Shown here one piece after another: positions 54,450 to 63,160 of a DNA stretch of 64,000 nt. Source of the stretch: Pseudonocardia sp. T1-2H (GTDB lineage Bacteria; Actinomycetota; Actinomycetes; Mycobacteriales; Pseudonocardiaceae); the NCBI RefSeq assembly GCF_038039215.1, contig NZ_JBBPCL010000001.1, positions 1,984,001 through 2,048,000 on the forward strand, written 5' to 3'. Position numbers and translations under genes: made by a program. Position 1 is the stretch's first letter. Each line of letters begins with the position of its first letter. The notes beneath the pieces were generated by a model. It did no database searches and was not told the origin of the DNA. It saw nothing but the letters and a program-made list of their open reading frames with translations.

Positions 54450-55307
54450 ATGAAGCCCTTCACCTGGCTCGCACCGGACACCACGGCGGGCGCCGTCGCG
54501 ATGCTCCGCGAGTACGCGCCGGACGCGCGGGCGATCGCCGGCGGGCAGAGCCTGCTGCTGGCGCTCAAGGACCGCAGCGCTCGGCCGACCCACCTGGTGT
54601 CGCTGTCCGGGATCGACGAGCTCGCCGGCCTCCGGACCGCCGACGACGGCTCCCTGGTCGTCGGTGCGGCGACCACGTACGCGATGCTGGCCCGGGCGTC
54701 GTTGCCGGGCTGGCACGGGGTCCTGGCCGAGGTCGCGGGCGATCTCGCGGACCGCCCCGTGCGGAACCGGGGCACGATCGGCGGCGCCCTCTGCACCGCC
54801 GACCCCCGGTACGACATGCCGGCGTTCGCGATCGGGGTGGGCGCGCGGCTGCAGGTCCGCGGCGCGTCCGGGGACCGGGTCGTGGCCGCCGAGGGCTTCG
54901 CCGCGGACGCGGGCGTGACCACGCTCGGCCCCGACGAGATCCTCACCGCCGTCGTCCTGCCCCCGCTCGGCACCTGGGACGCGGTGGCGTTCGAGAAGTT
55001 CCGCCACCGCGTGTTCGACGCCGCGATCGTCTCGGTCACCTGCGCCCTGCGCGGTGGGCGGGACGGGACCGCGGCCGAGGCGCGGCTGACGGTCGGTGGC
55101 GCGACGCCCGTCCCCGTCACCGTTGCGGGCGCGGCCGCCCTGCTGGCCGGGGGCGCGTCCGCCGCCGAGGTCGGGACGCGGGCCGCCGACGAGGTGCTGC
55201 CGGGCGGCACCGCCGGCGGCGAAGCGGTCCGGTACCGGCATGAGCTGATCCGCTCGCTCGTCCGCCGCGCGGTCGACCGGGCCCTGTCCGACGTGAGGAC
55301 TGTCTGA
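54450..55307 (+). CDS. Molybdenum hydroxylase FAD-binding medium subunit
   Basis: The 285-residue subunit carries the FAD motifs AIAGGQSLLLALKDR (about residue 30) and RNRGTIGGALCTADPRYDMP (about residue 105), then FEKFRHRVFDAAIVSV in the CO dehydrogenase flavoprotein C-terminal domain. It passes electrons from the 2Fe-2S centres to the acceptor. It starts one base after the large subunit stop and ends with a TGATG overlap with the small subunit. Confidence 0.9.
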   Translation: MKPFTWLAPDTTAGAVAMLREYAPDARAIAGGQSLLLALKDRSARPTHLVSLSGIDELAGLRTADDGSLVVGAATTYAMLARASLPGWHGVLAEVAGDLADRPVRNRGTIGGALCTADPRYDMPAFAIGVGARLQVRGASGDRVVAAEGFAADAGVTTLGPDEILTAVVLPPLGTWDAVAFEKFRHRVFDAAIVSVTCALRGGRDGTAAEARLTVGGATPVPVTVAGAAALLAGGASAAEVGTRAADEVLPGGTAGGEAVRYRHELIRSLVRRAVDRALSDVRTV

Positions 55308-55879
55308 TGCAGAAGGTCACGCTGACCGTCAACGGCCGCGAGGTCACCGCCGAGATCGACGAGCGAACCCTGTTGCTGGAGTTCGTGCGCGACACCGCCG
55401 GCCTCACCGGTACCCACAACGGCTGCATGGAGGCCCGTTGCGGGTGCTGTGCGGTCGAGGTCGACGGCGACATCGTCAAGTCCTGCAACGTCCTCGCGGT
55501 GCAGGTGGACGGCGCCGAGGTCACGACGATCGAGGGGCTGGCGCCGCAGAAGCTGGGGCCGGTCCAGCAGGTGACGACCCAGACCCTCGCCGGCGTGTAC
55601 GAACCGGTCGACGCGATCCGCAGCAGCGTCGAGGACCTGCACCCGTTGCAGGCGGCCTTCCACCGGTGCCACGCGCTGCAGTGCGGCTTCTGCACACCCG
55701 GCATGGTCATGGTGCTCAAGGACTTCCTGGAGGAGAACCCGTCGCCCTGCCGGGACGACGTCCGGAAGGCGATCGCGGGGAACCTCTGCCGCTGCACCGG
55801 ATACCAGCACATCGTCGACGCCGCGATGGAGGCCGCCGAGGTGATGCGGGGCTCCGGGGCGACCACGACCGATGACTGA
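55307..55879 (+). CDS. Molybdenum hydroxylase 2Fe-2S small subunit with an internal insertion
   Basis: The 190-residue subunit has the plant-type cluster NGCMEARCGCCAVEVDG with a later Cys (KSCNV), and the helical cluster ALQCGFCTPGMVMVL with GNLCRCTGYQHIVDA. Typical members are about 155-165 residues. Here roughly 30 extra residues (PQKLGPVQQVTTQTLAGVYE and more) sit between EGLA and LHPLQAAF, at the junction of the two domains. All eight cluster cysteines are present. The position of the insertion may affect docking with a partner. Confidence 0.9.
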   Translation: MQKVTLTVNGREVTAEIDERTLLLEFVRDTAGLTGTHNGCMEARCGCCAVEVDGDIVKSCNVLAVQVDGAEVTTIEGLAPQKLGPVQQVTTQTLAGVYEPVDAIRSSVEDLHPLQAAFHRCHALQCGFCTPGMVMVLKDFLEENPSPCRDDVRKAIAGNLCRCTGYQHIVDAAMEAAEVMRGSGATTTDD

Positions 55880-56792
55880 CCCGGGGCCGGGCGAGGTCGA
55901 TTCCGGGGCCGACCCGGTCGCGGATCTCGTGTCGGCGCTGGCGGCGACCGGGTATGTCGCCGACCGGCCGCTCGGGATGGTGCTCCACCTGGCGGGCGCC
56001 CTGGAACTCCCGGTGCTGCTGGAGGGCGAGCCGGGGGTCGGCAAGACGTCCGTGGCCGAAGCCCTCGCCGAGGCCACGGGCGCCCGGCTCGTCCGGCTCC
56101 AGTGCTACGAGGGCCTGGCGGCGCACCACGCCCTCTACGAGTGGGACTACGCCCGCCAGCTGCTCGCGATCCGCGTGGCCGAGGCGCGTGGCACGGTGGG
56201 GGAGGAGCTGCAGCGGACGATCTTCTCCGAGGAGTTCCTGCTGCGCCGGCCGCTGCTGGAGGCGATAAGTCCCACCGACGACGCCCGGCCGGTCGTGCTC
56301 CTCGTCGACGAGCTCGACCGCGCCGACGAGGAGTTCGAGGCCCTGCTGCTCGAGCTGCTGGCCCAGTTCCAGGTCACCGTGCCCGAGCTGGGGACGATCA
56401 CCGCGACGCGCAGGCCGCGGATCGTCCTGACCGCGAACCGCACCCGCCCGCTGTCCGACGCGCTCCGCCGTCGATGCCTCTACCACTGGCTGCCCTATCC
56501 CGACCTGCAGCGGGAGATCGAGATCGTCGAGGCGCGGCTGCCCGGCTCGGCGGAGGGCCTCGTCCGCCGGGCGTGCGAACTGGTCGGGCGGCTGCGGGCG
56601 GGGGAGTACCGCAAGGCGCCGGGCATCTCCGAGACCGTCGACTGGATCCGCGCGCTGACCCTCGTCGGCGGCGAGCTGGACGACGGGCTGGTCGACGAGA
56701 CGCTGGGTTGCCTGCTCAAGGACGGCGACGACCTCGAACGCTTCCGGGGGGCCGACGGACGGCGGGTGCTCCGCGAGGCGGGCGTCGCATGA
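55872..56792 (+). CDS. CoxD-like MoxR AAA+ ATPase
   Basis: The 306-residue protein has Walker A LEGEPGVGKTSVAEALAE, the MoxR-type LQCYEGLAAHHALYEWDY, Walker B VVLLVDELDRADEEFEA and the sensor region VLTANRTRPLSDALRRRC. In CO dehydrogenase systems CoxD assists insertion of sulfur and copper into the molybdenum site. It overlaps the small subunit gene by 8 bp and the CoxE-like gene by 4 bp, so it should mature the hydroxylase encoded upstream. Confidence 0.88.
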   Translation: MTDPGPGEVDSGADPVADLVSALAATGYVADRPLGMVLHLAGALELPVLLEGEPGVGKTSVAEALAEATGARLVRLQCYEGLAAHHALYEWDYARQLLAIRVAEARGTVGEELQRTIFSEEFLLRRPLLEAISPTDDARPVVLLVDELDRADEEFEALLLELLAQFQVTVPELGTITATRRPRIVLTANRTRPLSDALRRRCLYHWLPYPDLQREIEIVEARLPGSAEGLVRRACELVGRLRAGEYRKAPGISETVDWIRALTLVGGELDDGLVDETLGCLLKDGDDLERFRGADGRRVLREAGVA

Positions 56793-58012
56793 GCGCCGGT
56801 GATCTCCGGCGCCCCGTCGACCGCGGCGGCGTCCGCACCGCGCATCTCGCACGGGCCCGGGAGGCCCGGGCCCGGCGCACCGGTCGTCCCGCCCACGACG
56901 TCGCGGTCTTCGCCGACCTGCTCCGCGGCTGCGGGGCGACCGTCCCCGGCGGTGCGGTCGCCCGCGCCGTGCGGGCCCTCGGCGTCGTGCCGCTCGACCG
57001 GGCCGCGGACGTCCGGGACGCCCTGGGCTGCACCCTCGCCTCGGACCGGCCCGGCCGCCGCCTGTTCGACCTGGTCTTCCCGGTGTTCTGGAGCTCGGCC
57101 GAGATCCAGCCGCCGGGCACCGCCGCCGACGCGTCACCGGCCCCCGCCGCCGGCGGCACCACCGCGGACGCGGGCCGGGACGGATCCGGCCTAGACGAGG
57201 CAGCGCCGCGCGCCCGGGACCGCCGCACCCCGCGCGCGTCGTACGGACGGCACCACGGCAGCCCGGTGTCGGTCGACGAGATCGACGGCCGGCAGATCGA
57301 CGCCCTCGCCCGGCGGTTCGCGGCGGCCCTGGCCCGCGCGCCCGGCCGGCGCCGCCGCACCGCGACCGCCGGCGACCTCGTCGACCTGCGGTCGAGCCTG
57401 CGGCACAACCTCCGGACGGGCGCCGAGCTGCTCGTCCTGCTGCGGTCGGCGCCGAGGCCGCGACGGGCCCGGCTGGTCGTGCTGTGCGACGTCAGCTCGT
57501 CGATGGCGCACGTGACGCCGCTGTTCCTGACCTTCGTCCACGCCCTGGCCCGGCCCGCGAAGGTCGTGGAGATCGGAGTGTTCAACGTCGAGCTGACACT
57601 CGTGGGCGAGGTGTTCCGCGGCCGGCCCCGAGGCGTCGCGTTGCGCTGGCTGCGGGCCCAGGACAGCGCGCTGGCCGGCGGCACCCGGATCGGCCACTGC
57701 CTGCGCCGGTTCCTCGACGCGGTGGAGCCGCAGCTGACCCGGGACACCGTCGCCCTCGTGCTCAGCGACGGGTGGGACGTCGACGAGCCCGAGCTCCTCG
57801 CCGCCCAGATGCGCAGGCTCCGGCGCGGGGTTTCCCGCGTCATCTGGTGCGACCCGCACGCCGCGGCGACCGGGTACGCGCCCGAGGTCCGCGGGCTGCG
57901 CGCAGCGCTGCCCCTGGTCGACGACCACCTCGACCTCTCCGGACCGCCCGCGCTGCGGGCACTGATCGACCATCTCGAACGCACCCCGACCCCTCGGAGG
58001 ATCCCCGCATGA
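56789..58012 (+). CDS. CoxE-like von Willebrand factor A domain protein
   Basis: The 407-residue protein has a basic N-terminal region, a Pro/Ala linker (about residues 110-145) and a C-terminal VWA domain with the MIDAS motif LVVLCDVSSSMAHVTPLF, plus SALAGGTRIGHCLRRFLDA and VALVLSDGWDVDEPELL. VWA-CoxE proteins pair with CoxD-like ATPases in maturation of molybdenum hydroxylases. It overlaps both neighbours by ATGA. Confidence 0.88.
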   Translation: MSAGDLRRPVDRGGVRTAHLARAREARARRTGRPAHDVAVFADLLRGCGATVPGGAVARAVRALGVVPLDRAADVRDALGCTLASDRPGRRLFDLVFPVFWSSAEIQPPGTAADASPAPAAGGTTADAGRDGSGLDEAAPRARDRRTPRASYGRHHGSPVSVDEIDGRQIDALARRFAAALARAPGRRRRTATAGDLVDLRSSLRHNLRTGAELLVLLRSAPRPRRARLVVLCDVSSSMAHVTPLFLTFVHALARPAKVVEIGVFNVELTLVGEVFRGRPRGVALRWLRAQDSALAGGTRIGHCLRRFLDAVEPQLTRDTVALVLSDGWDVDEPELLAAQMRRLRRGVSRVIWCDPHAAATGYAPEVRGLRAALPLVDDHLDLSGPPALRALIDHLERTPTPRRIPA

Positions 58013-58440
58013 CCAGCTCCGCCCGACCTGTCCGCGAGGAGCTCGGCCTCCCCGGGATGCCGCCCCCGCTGTCCCACTACACCGACGCCGTCCGCTTCGG
58101 GGACCTGCTCTTCGTCTCCGGGATGGTCGCCCTGGACGAGAACGGCGAGATCGTCGGCCCCGGTGACGTCGCGGCCCAGGCCCGCCGGGTCCACGAGCTC
58201 CTGGGCGCAGTCTTCGCGCAGGTCGGGGCGTCGTTCGCCGACGTGCTGAAGGTGACCGTCTTCCTGCTCGACGCGGGGGATCGGCACGCCGTGAACGAGG
58301 TCCGCAAGGAGTTCTTCGGTCCCGCGCGCCCGGCGAGCACGCTGATCCAGGTGGGGGCGCTCGTCGTGCCCGGACTCCTGGTGGAGATCGAAGCGGTGGT
58401 CGGGATCCCGGCAGGCGAAGGGCGTCACGATCTCGGATAG
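58009..58440 (+). CDS. RidA-family protein
   Basis: The 143-residue protein has the RidA fold: PLSHYTDAVRFGDLLFVSGM, DVAAQARRVHELLGAVFAQV, FADVLKVTVFLLDAGDRHAV and FGPARPASTLIQVGALVVPG. The Arg in GPARPAST is the carboxylate-binding position. RidA proteins deaminate reactive enamines and imines or, in ring-degradation pathways, assist hydrolysis of aminoacrylate-type products. Coupled to coxE by ATGA. Confidence 0.88.
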   Translation: MTSSARPVREELGLPGMPPPLSHYTDAVRFGDLLFVSGMVALDENGEIVGPGDVAAQARRVHELLGAVFAQVGASFADVLKVTVFLLDAGDRHAVNEVRKEFFGPARPASTLIQVGALVVPGLLVEIEAVVGIPAGEGRHDLG

Positions 58441-58531
58441 TGCCCGGTGCCGGCCGGCGAACCGTCGCACGCATCGCCGACGGCGTCACCGCACTCGCCC
58501 GAGCATCCCATCTCGTCCTCGAGGAGATCCC

Positions 58532-59386
58532 TTGCGTCTCGCCAATGTCGCCGGCCGGCTCGTCCTGCTCGACCCCGACGGGAAGGCCGTCGACGTGGAG
58601 GCCGCCAGCGGCGGCCGGTTCGGTCCCGACCCGCAGGCGGTCTACGCCCGCTGGGCGGAGTTCGGCGAGTGGGCCGCGACGGCGCCGCTCGACGGTGCCG
58701 TCCCGGTCGCCGACGACGAGTTCGACGCGGTGGTGCCGCGGCCGCCGCAGGTGTTCGCGATCGGCCTGAACTACCGCGACCACGCCGACGAGTCGGGCTT
58801 CGACCAGCCCACCGAGCCGGTCGTCTTCACGAAGTACGTGTCCAGTTTCACCGGCCCTCGCGGGGACATCACGCTCTCGCCGGGCAATGTGGACTGGGAG
58901 GTCGAGCTGGTCGCCGTCGTCGGCGTCGGCGGCCGCGACATCGCCGAGGCCGACGCGTGGGACCACGTGGCGGGGTTCAGCCTGGGTCAGGACATCTCCG
59001 ACCGCGTCACCCAGTTCGCCGCCCCGCCCGCGCAGTTCGGGCTGGGCAAGTCCCACCCCGGGTTCTCCCCGGTCGGGCCGAGCCTGGTGACGCTCGACGA
59101 GCTGCTCGCCGCCGGGCTCGACCCGACCGACCTGGAGCTCGGCTGCCTGGTCAACGGGGAGAGCGTGCAGGAGGGCCGGACCCGGGACATGATCTTCCCG
59201 GTCCCGACGATCATCGCGAAGCTCTCGGCGATCGTCACCCTCCTGCCCGGCGATGCCATCTTCACCGGCACCCCGGCCGGGGTCGGGATGGGCAGGACAC
59301 CTCCCCGGTTCCTGCAGGCCGGCGACGAGCTCGTCACCTGGTGCACCGGGATCGGCGAGATGCGCCACCGCTTCGTGGCGCCGTGA
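58532..59386 (+). CDS. Fumarylacetoacetate hydrolase (FAH)-family protein
   Basis: The 284-residue protein has FAIGLNYRDHADESGF, PVVFTKYVSSFTGPRGDITL, the metal-binding VDWEVELVAVVGVGGRDIAE, GFSLGQDISDRVTQF, GKSHPGFSPVGPSLVT and AIFTGTPAGVGMG. The family hydrolyses or decarboxylates 2,4-dioxo acids and oxo-pentenedioates at the end of aromatic pathways. The start is TTG 58532, chosen because GAGGAG lies 5 bp upstream. Probably last in the hydroxylase operon. Confidence 0.85.
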   Translation: MRLANVAGRLVLLDPDGKAVDVEAASGGRFGPDPQAVYARWAEFGEWAATAPLDGAVPVADDEFDAVVPRPPQVFAIGLNYRDHADESGFDQPTEPVVFTKYVSSFTGPRGDITLSPGNVDWEVELVAVVGVGGRDIAEADAWDHVAGFSLGQDISDRVTQFAAPPAQFGLGKSHPGFSPVGPSLVTLDELLAAGLDPTDLELGCLVNGESVQEGRTRDMIFPVPTIIAKLSAIVTLLPGDAIFTGTPAGVGMGRTPPRFLQAGDELVTWCTGIGEMRHRFVAP

Positions 59387-59645
59387 TCGGGGGCGCCACG
59401 AAGCCGGTTCCTCCGGGGCCGGGCGCAGTGGCGCCACCCTGCGCCCGGGCGTGGGGGAGGCGGGCGCAGGACCCCGAGTGGTGGGGCGGACGTCCCGGTC
59501 CCGGCGTTGCCGGCCGCGTCCATGAAGGACACGATCAAGCTCTGCGCAACCCCGACGGCACGTTCGTCGCGGGCAGCCCGAAACGTCCGGCTCAGCGGAC
59601 CACCAGGTCCGCCAGGTCCTCAGCTCGCGTCGTCCGCAGGTGTGA

Positions 59646-60147
59646 TCAGGCGAGGACGGCGTCGATCGTCTTCTTGAGGGCGCTCGGCTGCGAGGGCCGG
59701 CGCGGCGCGTCCTTGCGCATCTCCAGCATCCGGGCGCCGATTTCCTGGAAGCTCCTTGCGTCCGAGGGCTTCCCGTACCTGCGGGAACCACTCGTCCTCC
59801 TCTTCCTCGATGTGGTGGCTGACGTTCTCGATCAACACCGTGGTCTTGGCGTCGAAGCGCTCGTCATCGGGCTTCATCGCGGCGAGCTCGACACACAGGA
59901 CGTCGGCGACGTGGTGCTCCTCGTAGGACTCGAGCACGTCGTCCTCCAACTCCGGGACCCGCTTCCTGACCTCCGGGTACATGCACTCGTTCTCGAGGTA
60001 GGTGTGCACCGTGAGGGTTTCGATGATCGCCTCGACGATCCGGCCCTTCGTCTTCAGTGCGTTCTCGCCGGCATTCTCGAAGTCGCGGAAGAGCTTGCGG
60101 ATCTGCTTGTGATCATCCTTGAGCAGCACGATCGCGTCGGTGGACAT
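59646..60147 (-). CDS. Hemerythrin HHE-domain protein (frameshift near 59747)
   Basis: The N-terminal part (VLLKDDHKQIRKLFRDFENA, HTYLENECMYPEVRKRVPEL, SYEEHHVADVLCVEL, VSHHIEEEEDEWFPQVREAL) has the di-iron histidine and glutamate ligands of the HHE fold. As read, the C-terminus is out of frame; removing one base at 59747-59748 gives KELQEIGARMLEMRKDAPRR and a stop at 59646, 166 residues. ATG 60147 follows GGGGAG. Such proteins bind O2 or protect against nitrosative stress. It is in the opposite direction to the FAH gene and seems independent. Confidence 0.83.
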
Positions 60148-60519
60148 TGATCTCCCCTCCAGGTCGCCTGTGGTCAACCGGAGCATGCCCAGCCCGGGCG
60201 AGACCCAACCACACGAGCATCCGAACGGGTGTCGGATCACGGCTTGTGCTGGTCGGTGCGCTGCGGTCACGAGGTGACCGGGAGTGCGTGTACGCCGTAG
60301 ACGGATCCGTCGTGTTTGGCCGGGATCTCCTCCAGCGGGGCGGCGAGCGCCAGGGTCGTTCGGGAACACGATGTTCGAGCAGGGCGAGCGTGCCGGTTGA
60401 GCGAGGTCCCGGGACGCTGGTGACGAGGCGCGTCGCCGTTGTCCGGAACACCGACGGCCGGCTCCAGCCGCCGGTGATCCCCGCCCGCCAGGAGGTGGAC
60501 GGGGATCACTGCGGTGCGG
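60148..60519. other. Intergenic region without a supported gene
   Basis: This 370-bp stretch lies between the DUF917 gene end and the hemerythrin gene start. A minus-strand frame ends PLEEIPAKHDGSVYGVHALP before a stop at 60267. It has gene-like composition, but no family or credible ribosome site. It may be the tail of a decayed gene. Confidence 0.4.
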
Positions 60520-61605
60520 TCACCGCACGGGGAACCGCTCCTCGATCGGGACGAAGTCGAAGTCGTACCCGAAGTAGCGCGGCCCGACGATCTCCAGCCC
60601 GGCCGGGGTCCGCCACCGCGGATCGCACGGTGCGGCGGCCACCGTGACCCGGAAGCCGTAGCGGAGGTCCTCGGTGGTGATGGGCTGGCCGGTCTCGGAG
60701 TCCAGGACCATGATCAGGTCCGGGACCGAGGCGAGCACCTCGCCGTCGCGCTCGGCGACGAGGTGCTCGTTCTGCGTCTGCAGGCGCAGGGTCGCGCCCG
60801 CGTCGTCGTGCAGGCCCTCGATGCGGACCTCGGCGCGGGCGAAGCCGCCCTCGGTCCGGCGGTGCACGTCGACGACCTTGCCCTGGAACAGCTGGACGCC
60901 GCCCAGGTACTTCGGGACCACCGCGGCCGGGTCGCCGTGCGCCTCCCGGGTCTCCCGCACGAGCCGGCCCAGCTCCTCGGCCGTCCGCAGGGTGTTCGGG
61001 ATGGTGCACTCGCGTAGCCGTTCCGCGGCCAGCGGGTACAGCCCGATCAGCGCGGCGCAACCCATGTCGATGGTCTGCGATCGGGCGAGCCGCTCGGTCC
61101 ACCGGTTGTCGATCGCATCGATGATCGAGGCGTTGCCCTTGTCGTCGGCGATCGCCATCGGCGCGGCCTTGCCACCGAACAGCGTGGGCATGCACATCTG
61201 CAGTTCCGGGAACGCGCGGCCCATCAGGTCCGCGTCGATCATCGGCAGCCGCTCCCGTGCCGCCAGGCAGAACGGGATCATCGAGTTCATGCCGCCGATC
61301 TCGATCGGCATGGTGTGGGTCGCCCGTTGGCCCAGGTGGTGTTCGAGCTTGCGGAACGCGGTCACGACCTCGTCGCCGCTGGGGAGCTTCTCGACCATCA
61401 CGGTCGGGGCGCCCATCATCGCCGAGGGGATCACGAAGGCGTCGTCCGGAACCTCGTCGAGGTCCACGACCTCCACCGGCCCGTGCTCACGGATCGCCTC
61501 GCGGGCCAGCAACATTCCGATGTAGGGGTCCCCGCCGCCGCCGGTGCCGAGGATGCCGGCCCCGAGGGCGATGTCGGAGAGCTGCCGCTCGTCAACGAGT
61601 CGCAA
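60520..61605 (-). CDS. DUF917 family protein (S-methyl thiohydantoin desulfurase-like)
   Basis: The 361-residue protein opens LSDIALGAGILGTGGGGDPY and has SAMMGAPTVMVEKLPSG, PIEIGGMNSMIPFCLAARER, PMIDADLMGRAFPELQMCMP and QTIDMGCAALIGLYPL, all typical of DUF917 (PF06032). Members usually accompany HyuA-like proteins, and here the TTG start lies 14 bp inside the hyuA 3' end. The proposed activity in the family is removal of sulfur from S-methyl thiohydantoins; for this operon the substrate is open, possibly a hydantoin-like ring. Confidence 0.82.
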   Translation of the reverse strand: MRLVDERQLSDIALGAGILGTGGGGDPYIGMLLAREAIREHGPVEVVDLDEVPDDAFVIPSAMMGAPTVMVEKLPSGDEVVTAFRKLEHHLGQRATHTMPIEIGGMNSMIPFCLAARERLPMIDADLMGRAFPELQMCMPTLFGGKAAPMAIADDKGNASIIDAIDNRWTERLARSQTIDMGCAALIGLYPLAAERLRECTIPNTLRTAEELGRLVRETREAHGDPAAVVPKYLGGVQLFQGKVVDVHRRTEGGFARAEVRIEGLHDDAGATLRLQTQNEHLVAERDGEVLASVPDLIMVLDSETGQPITTEDLRYGFRVTVAAAPCDPRWRTPAGLEIVGPRYFGYDFDFVPIEERFPVR

Positions 61606-63160
61606 CGGTCTTCCTTCCGAGCTGGAGATCCCCGACGGCCTTCACCTTGATCCGGATCGCGTTACCGGGCACGTAGGCGAGCGCCAGCTCCTCCTGGTCG
61701 ACGATCCGGACGGAGTCGGGCACCGCACCCGCGGCGACGGCGCGTTCGGCGGCCAGTTCCCGGGCCTGCTCGAGTGCGGCGTCGCGGGAGAGCTGCGGGC
61801 CGACCGAGAACATCTGGTCCACCTCGCCGCCGACCTGGGCGATCGCGGCCCCGATCGCGTTGGCGACCGAGTGGTGAGCGGGCCTGATCAGGCGGGCGGC
61901 GCCCGGCAGGGTGTCGCCGAGCAGGATGCTGCCACCACCGACGACCACCACGGGGATGGCGTCCGAGGCGGTCTTCATCCGGTCCACCGCCTCGCCGATC
62001 CGGTCCTCGATGCTCGCCAGCGCGCGGCGGACCAGGTCCGGGTCCACGTCGGCGACCCGGCGGGCATCGCCGACCTCGGCCCTGCCCCCGGCCACCGCGA
62101 TGTCGGTGGCGGTCAGGGTATCCCCGCCGAACACCCGGCCGAGGTGGGTCAGCCGGTAGCCGACGCTCTCGGGACCGACCAGCGGATCGGCGCCGACGCG
62201 CACGTGGCTGCCGCCGCCGATGCCGAGCGGCAGCACGTCGGGCATGCGGAAGTTCGTCCGCACGCCACCGACCTCGATCGTCGATTTGGCCTCCCGTGGG
62301 AAACCGTTGACGAGCATGCCGACGTCGGAGGTCGTGCCGCCGATGTCGACCACCGCGCAGTCCTGCAGCCCGGAGAGCAGCGCGGCCCCGCGCATCGAGT
62401 TCGTCGGCCCGGAGGCGAACGTCGAGACGGGGTAGCGCTCGGCCTGCTCCACGGTCATCAGCGTGCCGTCGTTCTGGCTGATGTACATCGGGGCGTCGAT
62501 CCCCGACTCCCGCAGCGCGGCGCGGAACGCCTCGGTGATGTGCCCGGCCAGCTCGGCGAGGCTCGCGTTCATGATCGTCGCGTTCTCGCGCTCGAGCAGC
62601 CCCATCCGGCCGAGCTCGGCCGACCGGCTGATCGCCACGTCCGGCACGGTCTCCCGGATGATCTCCTCGGCCCGCCGCTCGATCTCGTCGTTGATCGGGG
62701 AAAACACCGACGAGATCGCGACGGCCCGCAGGCCCTTCGCCGCGATCTCGTCGGCCACCCGCTTGAGCTCGTCGGCGTCGAGCGGGGCGATCTCACGGCC
62801 GTCGAACTCGTGTCCGCCGTGGCACAGGTAGACGTGCCGGCCCACCGCGTCGCCGAGCCGCTCGGGCCAGTCGATCATGGGCGGCAGCGCCCTGGTGGCC
62901 GGCAGCCCGAGCCGGACGCTCGCGACCTCGAGCAGCCGGCGGGCCTCCACGACGGCGTTGGTGAAGTGCGTGGTGCCGATCATGACGGTCTCGACGGTCT
63001 CCGCCGCGATCCCGCTCTGGGCGAGCAGGCTGCGCAGGCCGTCGAGGATGCCGGTGGTGACGTCGGCGGAGGTCGGGCTCTTGACCTCCGCCAGCACCCG
63101 GTCACCGTCCATCAGCACCGCGTCGGTGTTGGTGCCCCCGACGTCGATCCCGATCCGCAT
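61592..63160 (-). CDS. hyuA: Hydantoinase/oxoprolinase A-type protein
   Basis: The 522-residue protein begins MRIGIDVGGTNTDAVLMDGD, the ATP-binding start of the hydantoinase/oxoprolinase family. It continues GTTHFTNAVVEARRLLEVAS, VFSPINDEIERRAEEII, SASGP-like TFASGPTNSMRGAALLSGLQ, VVDIGGTTSDVGMLVNGFPR and LPLGIGGGSHVRVG. These ATP-dependent enzymes open imide or lactam rings or carboxylate ketones. The usual HyuB partner is missing; DUF917 takes its place. ATG 63160 overlaps the preceding LLM gene stop by one base (TGATG). Confidence 0.85.
   Translation of the reverse strand: MRIGIDVGGTNTDAVLMDGDRVLAEVKSPTSADVTTGILDGLRSLLAQSGIAAETVETVMIGTTHFTNAVVEARRLLEVASVRLGLPATRALPPMIDWPERLGDAVGRHVYLCHGGHEFDGREIAPLDADELKRVADEIAAKGLRAVAISSVFSPINDEIERRAEEIIRETVPDVAISRSAELGRMGLLERENATIMNASLAELAGHITEAFRAALRESGIDAPMYISQNDGTLMTVEQAERYPVSTFASGPTNSMRGAALLSGLQDCAVVDIGGTTSDVGMLVNGFPREAKSTIEVGGVRTNFRMPDVLPLGIGGGSHVRVGADPLVGPESVGYRLTHLGRVFGGDTLTATDIAVAGGRAEVGDARRVADVDPDLVRRALASIEDRIGEAVDRMKTASDAIPVVVVGGGSILLGDTLPGAARLIRPAHHSVANAIGAAIAQVGGEVDQMFSVGPQLSRDAALEQARELAAERAVAAGAVPDSVRIVDQEELALAYVPGNAIRIKVKAVGDLQLGRKTVATR

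Noticed and set aside
51930..55879. Aerobic CO dehydrogenase (form I)
   Set aside because: The large subunit lacks the AYRCSFR active-site loop, and the neighbours are ring-degradation genes.
58431..58442. TCTCGGATAGTG near the FAH gene, similar to the shared operator motif
   Set aside because: It matches nine bases in a row but lies across the end of the RidA coding region, outside the 22-43 kb block, and the gene set is unrelated. It could be chance.
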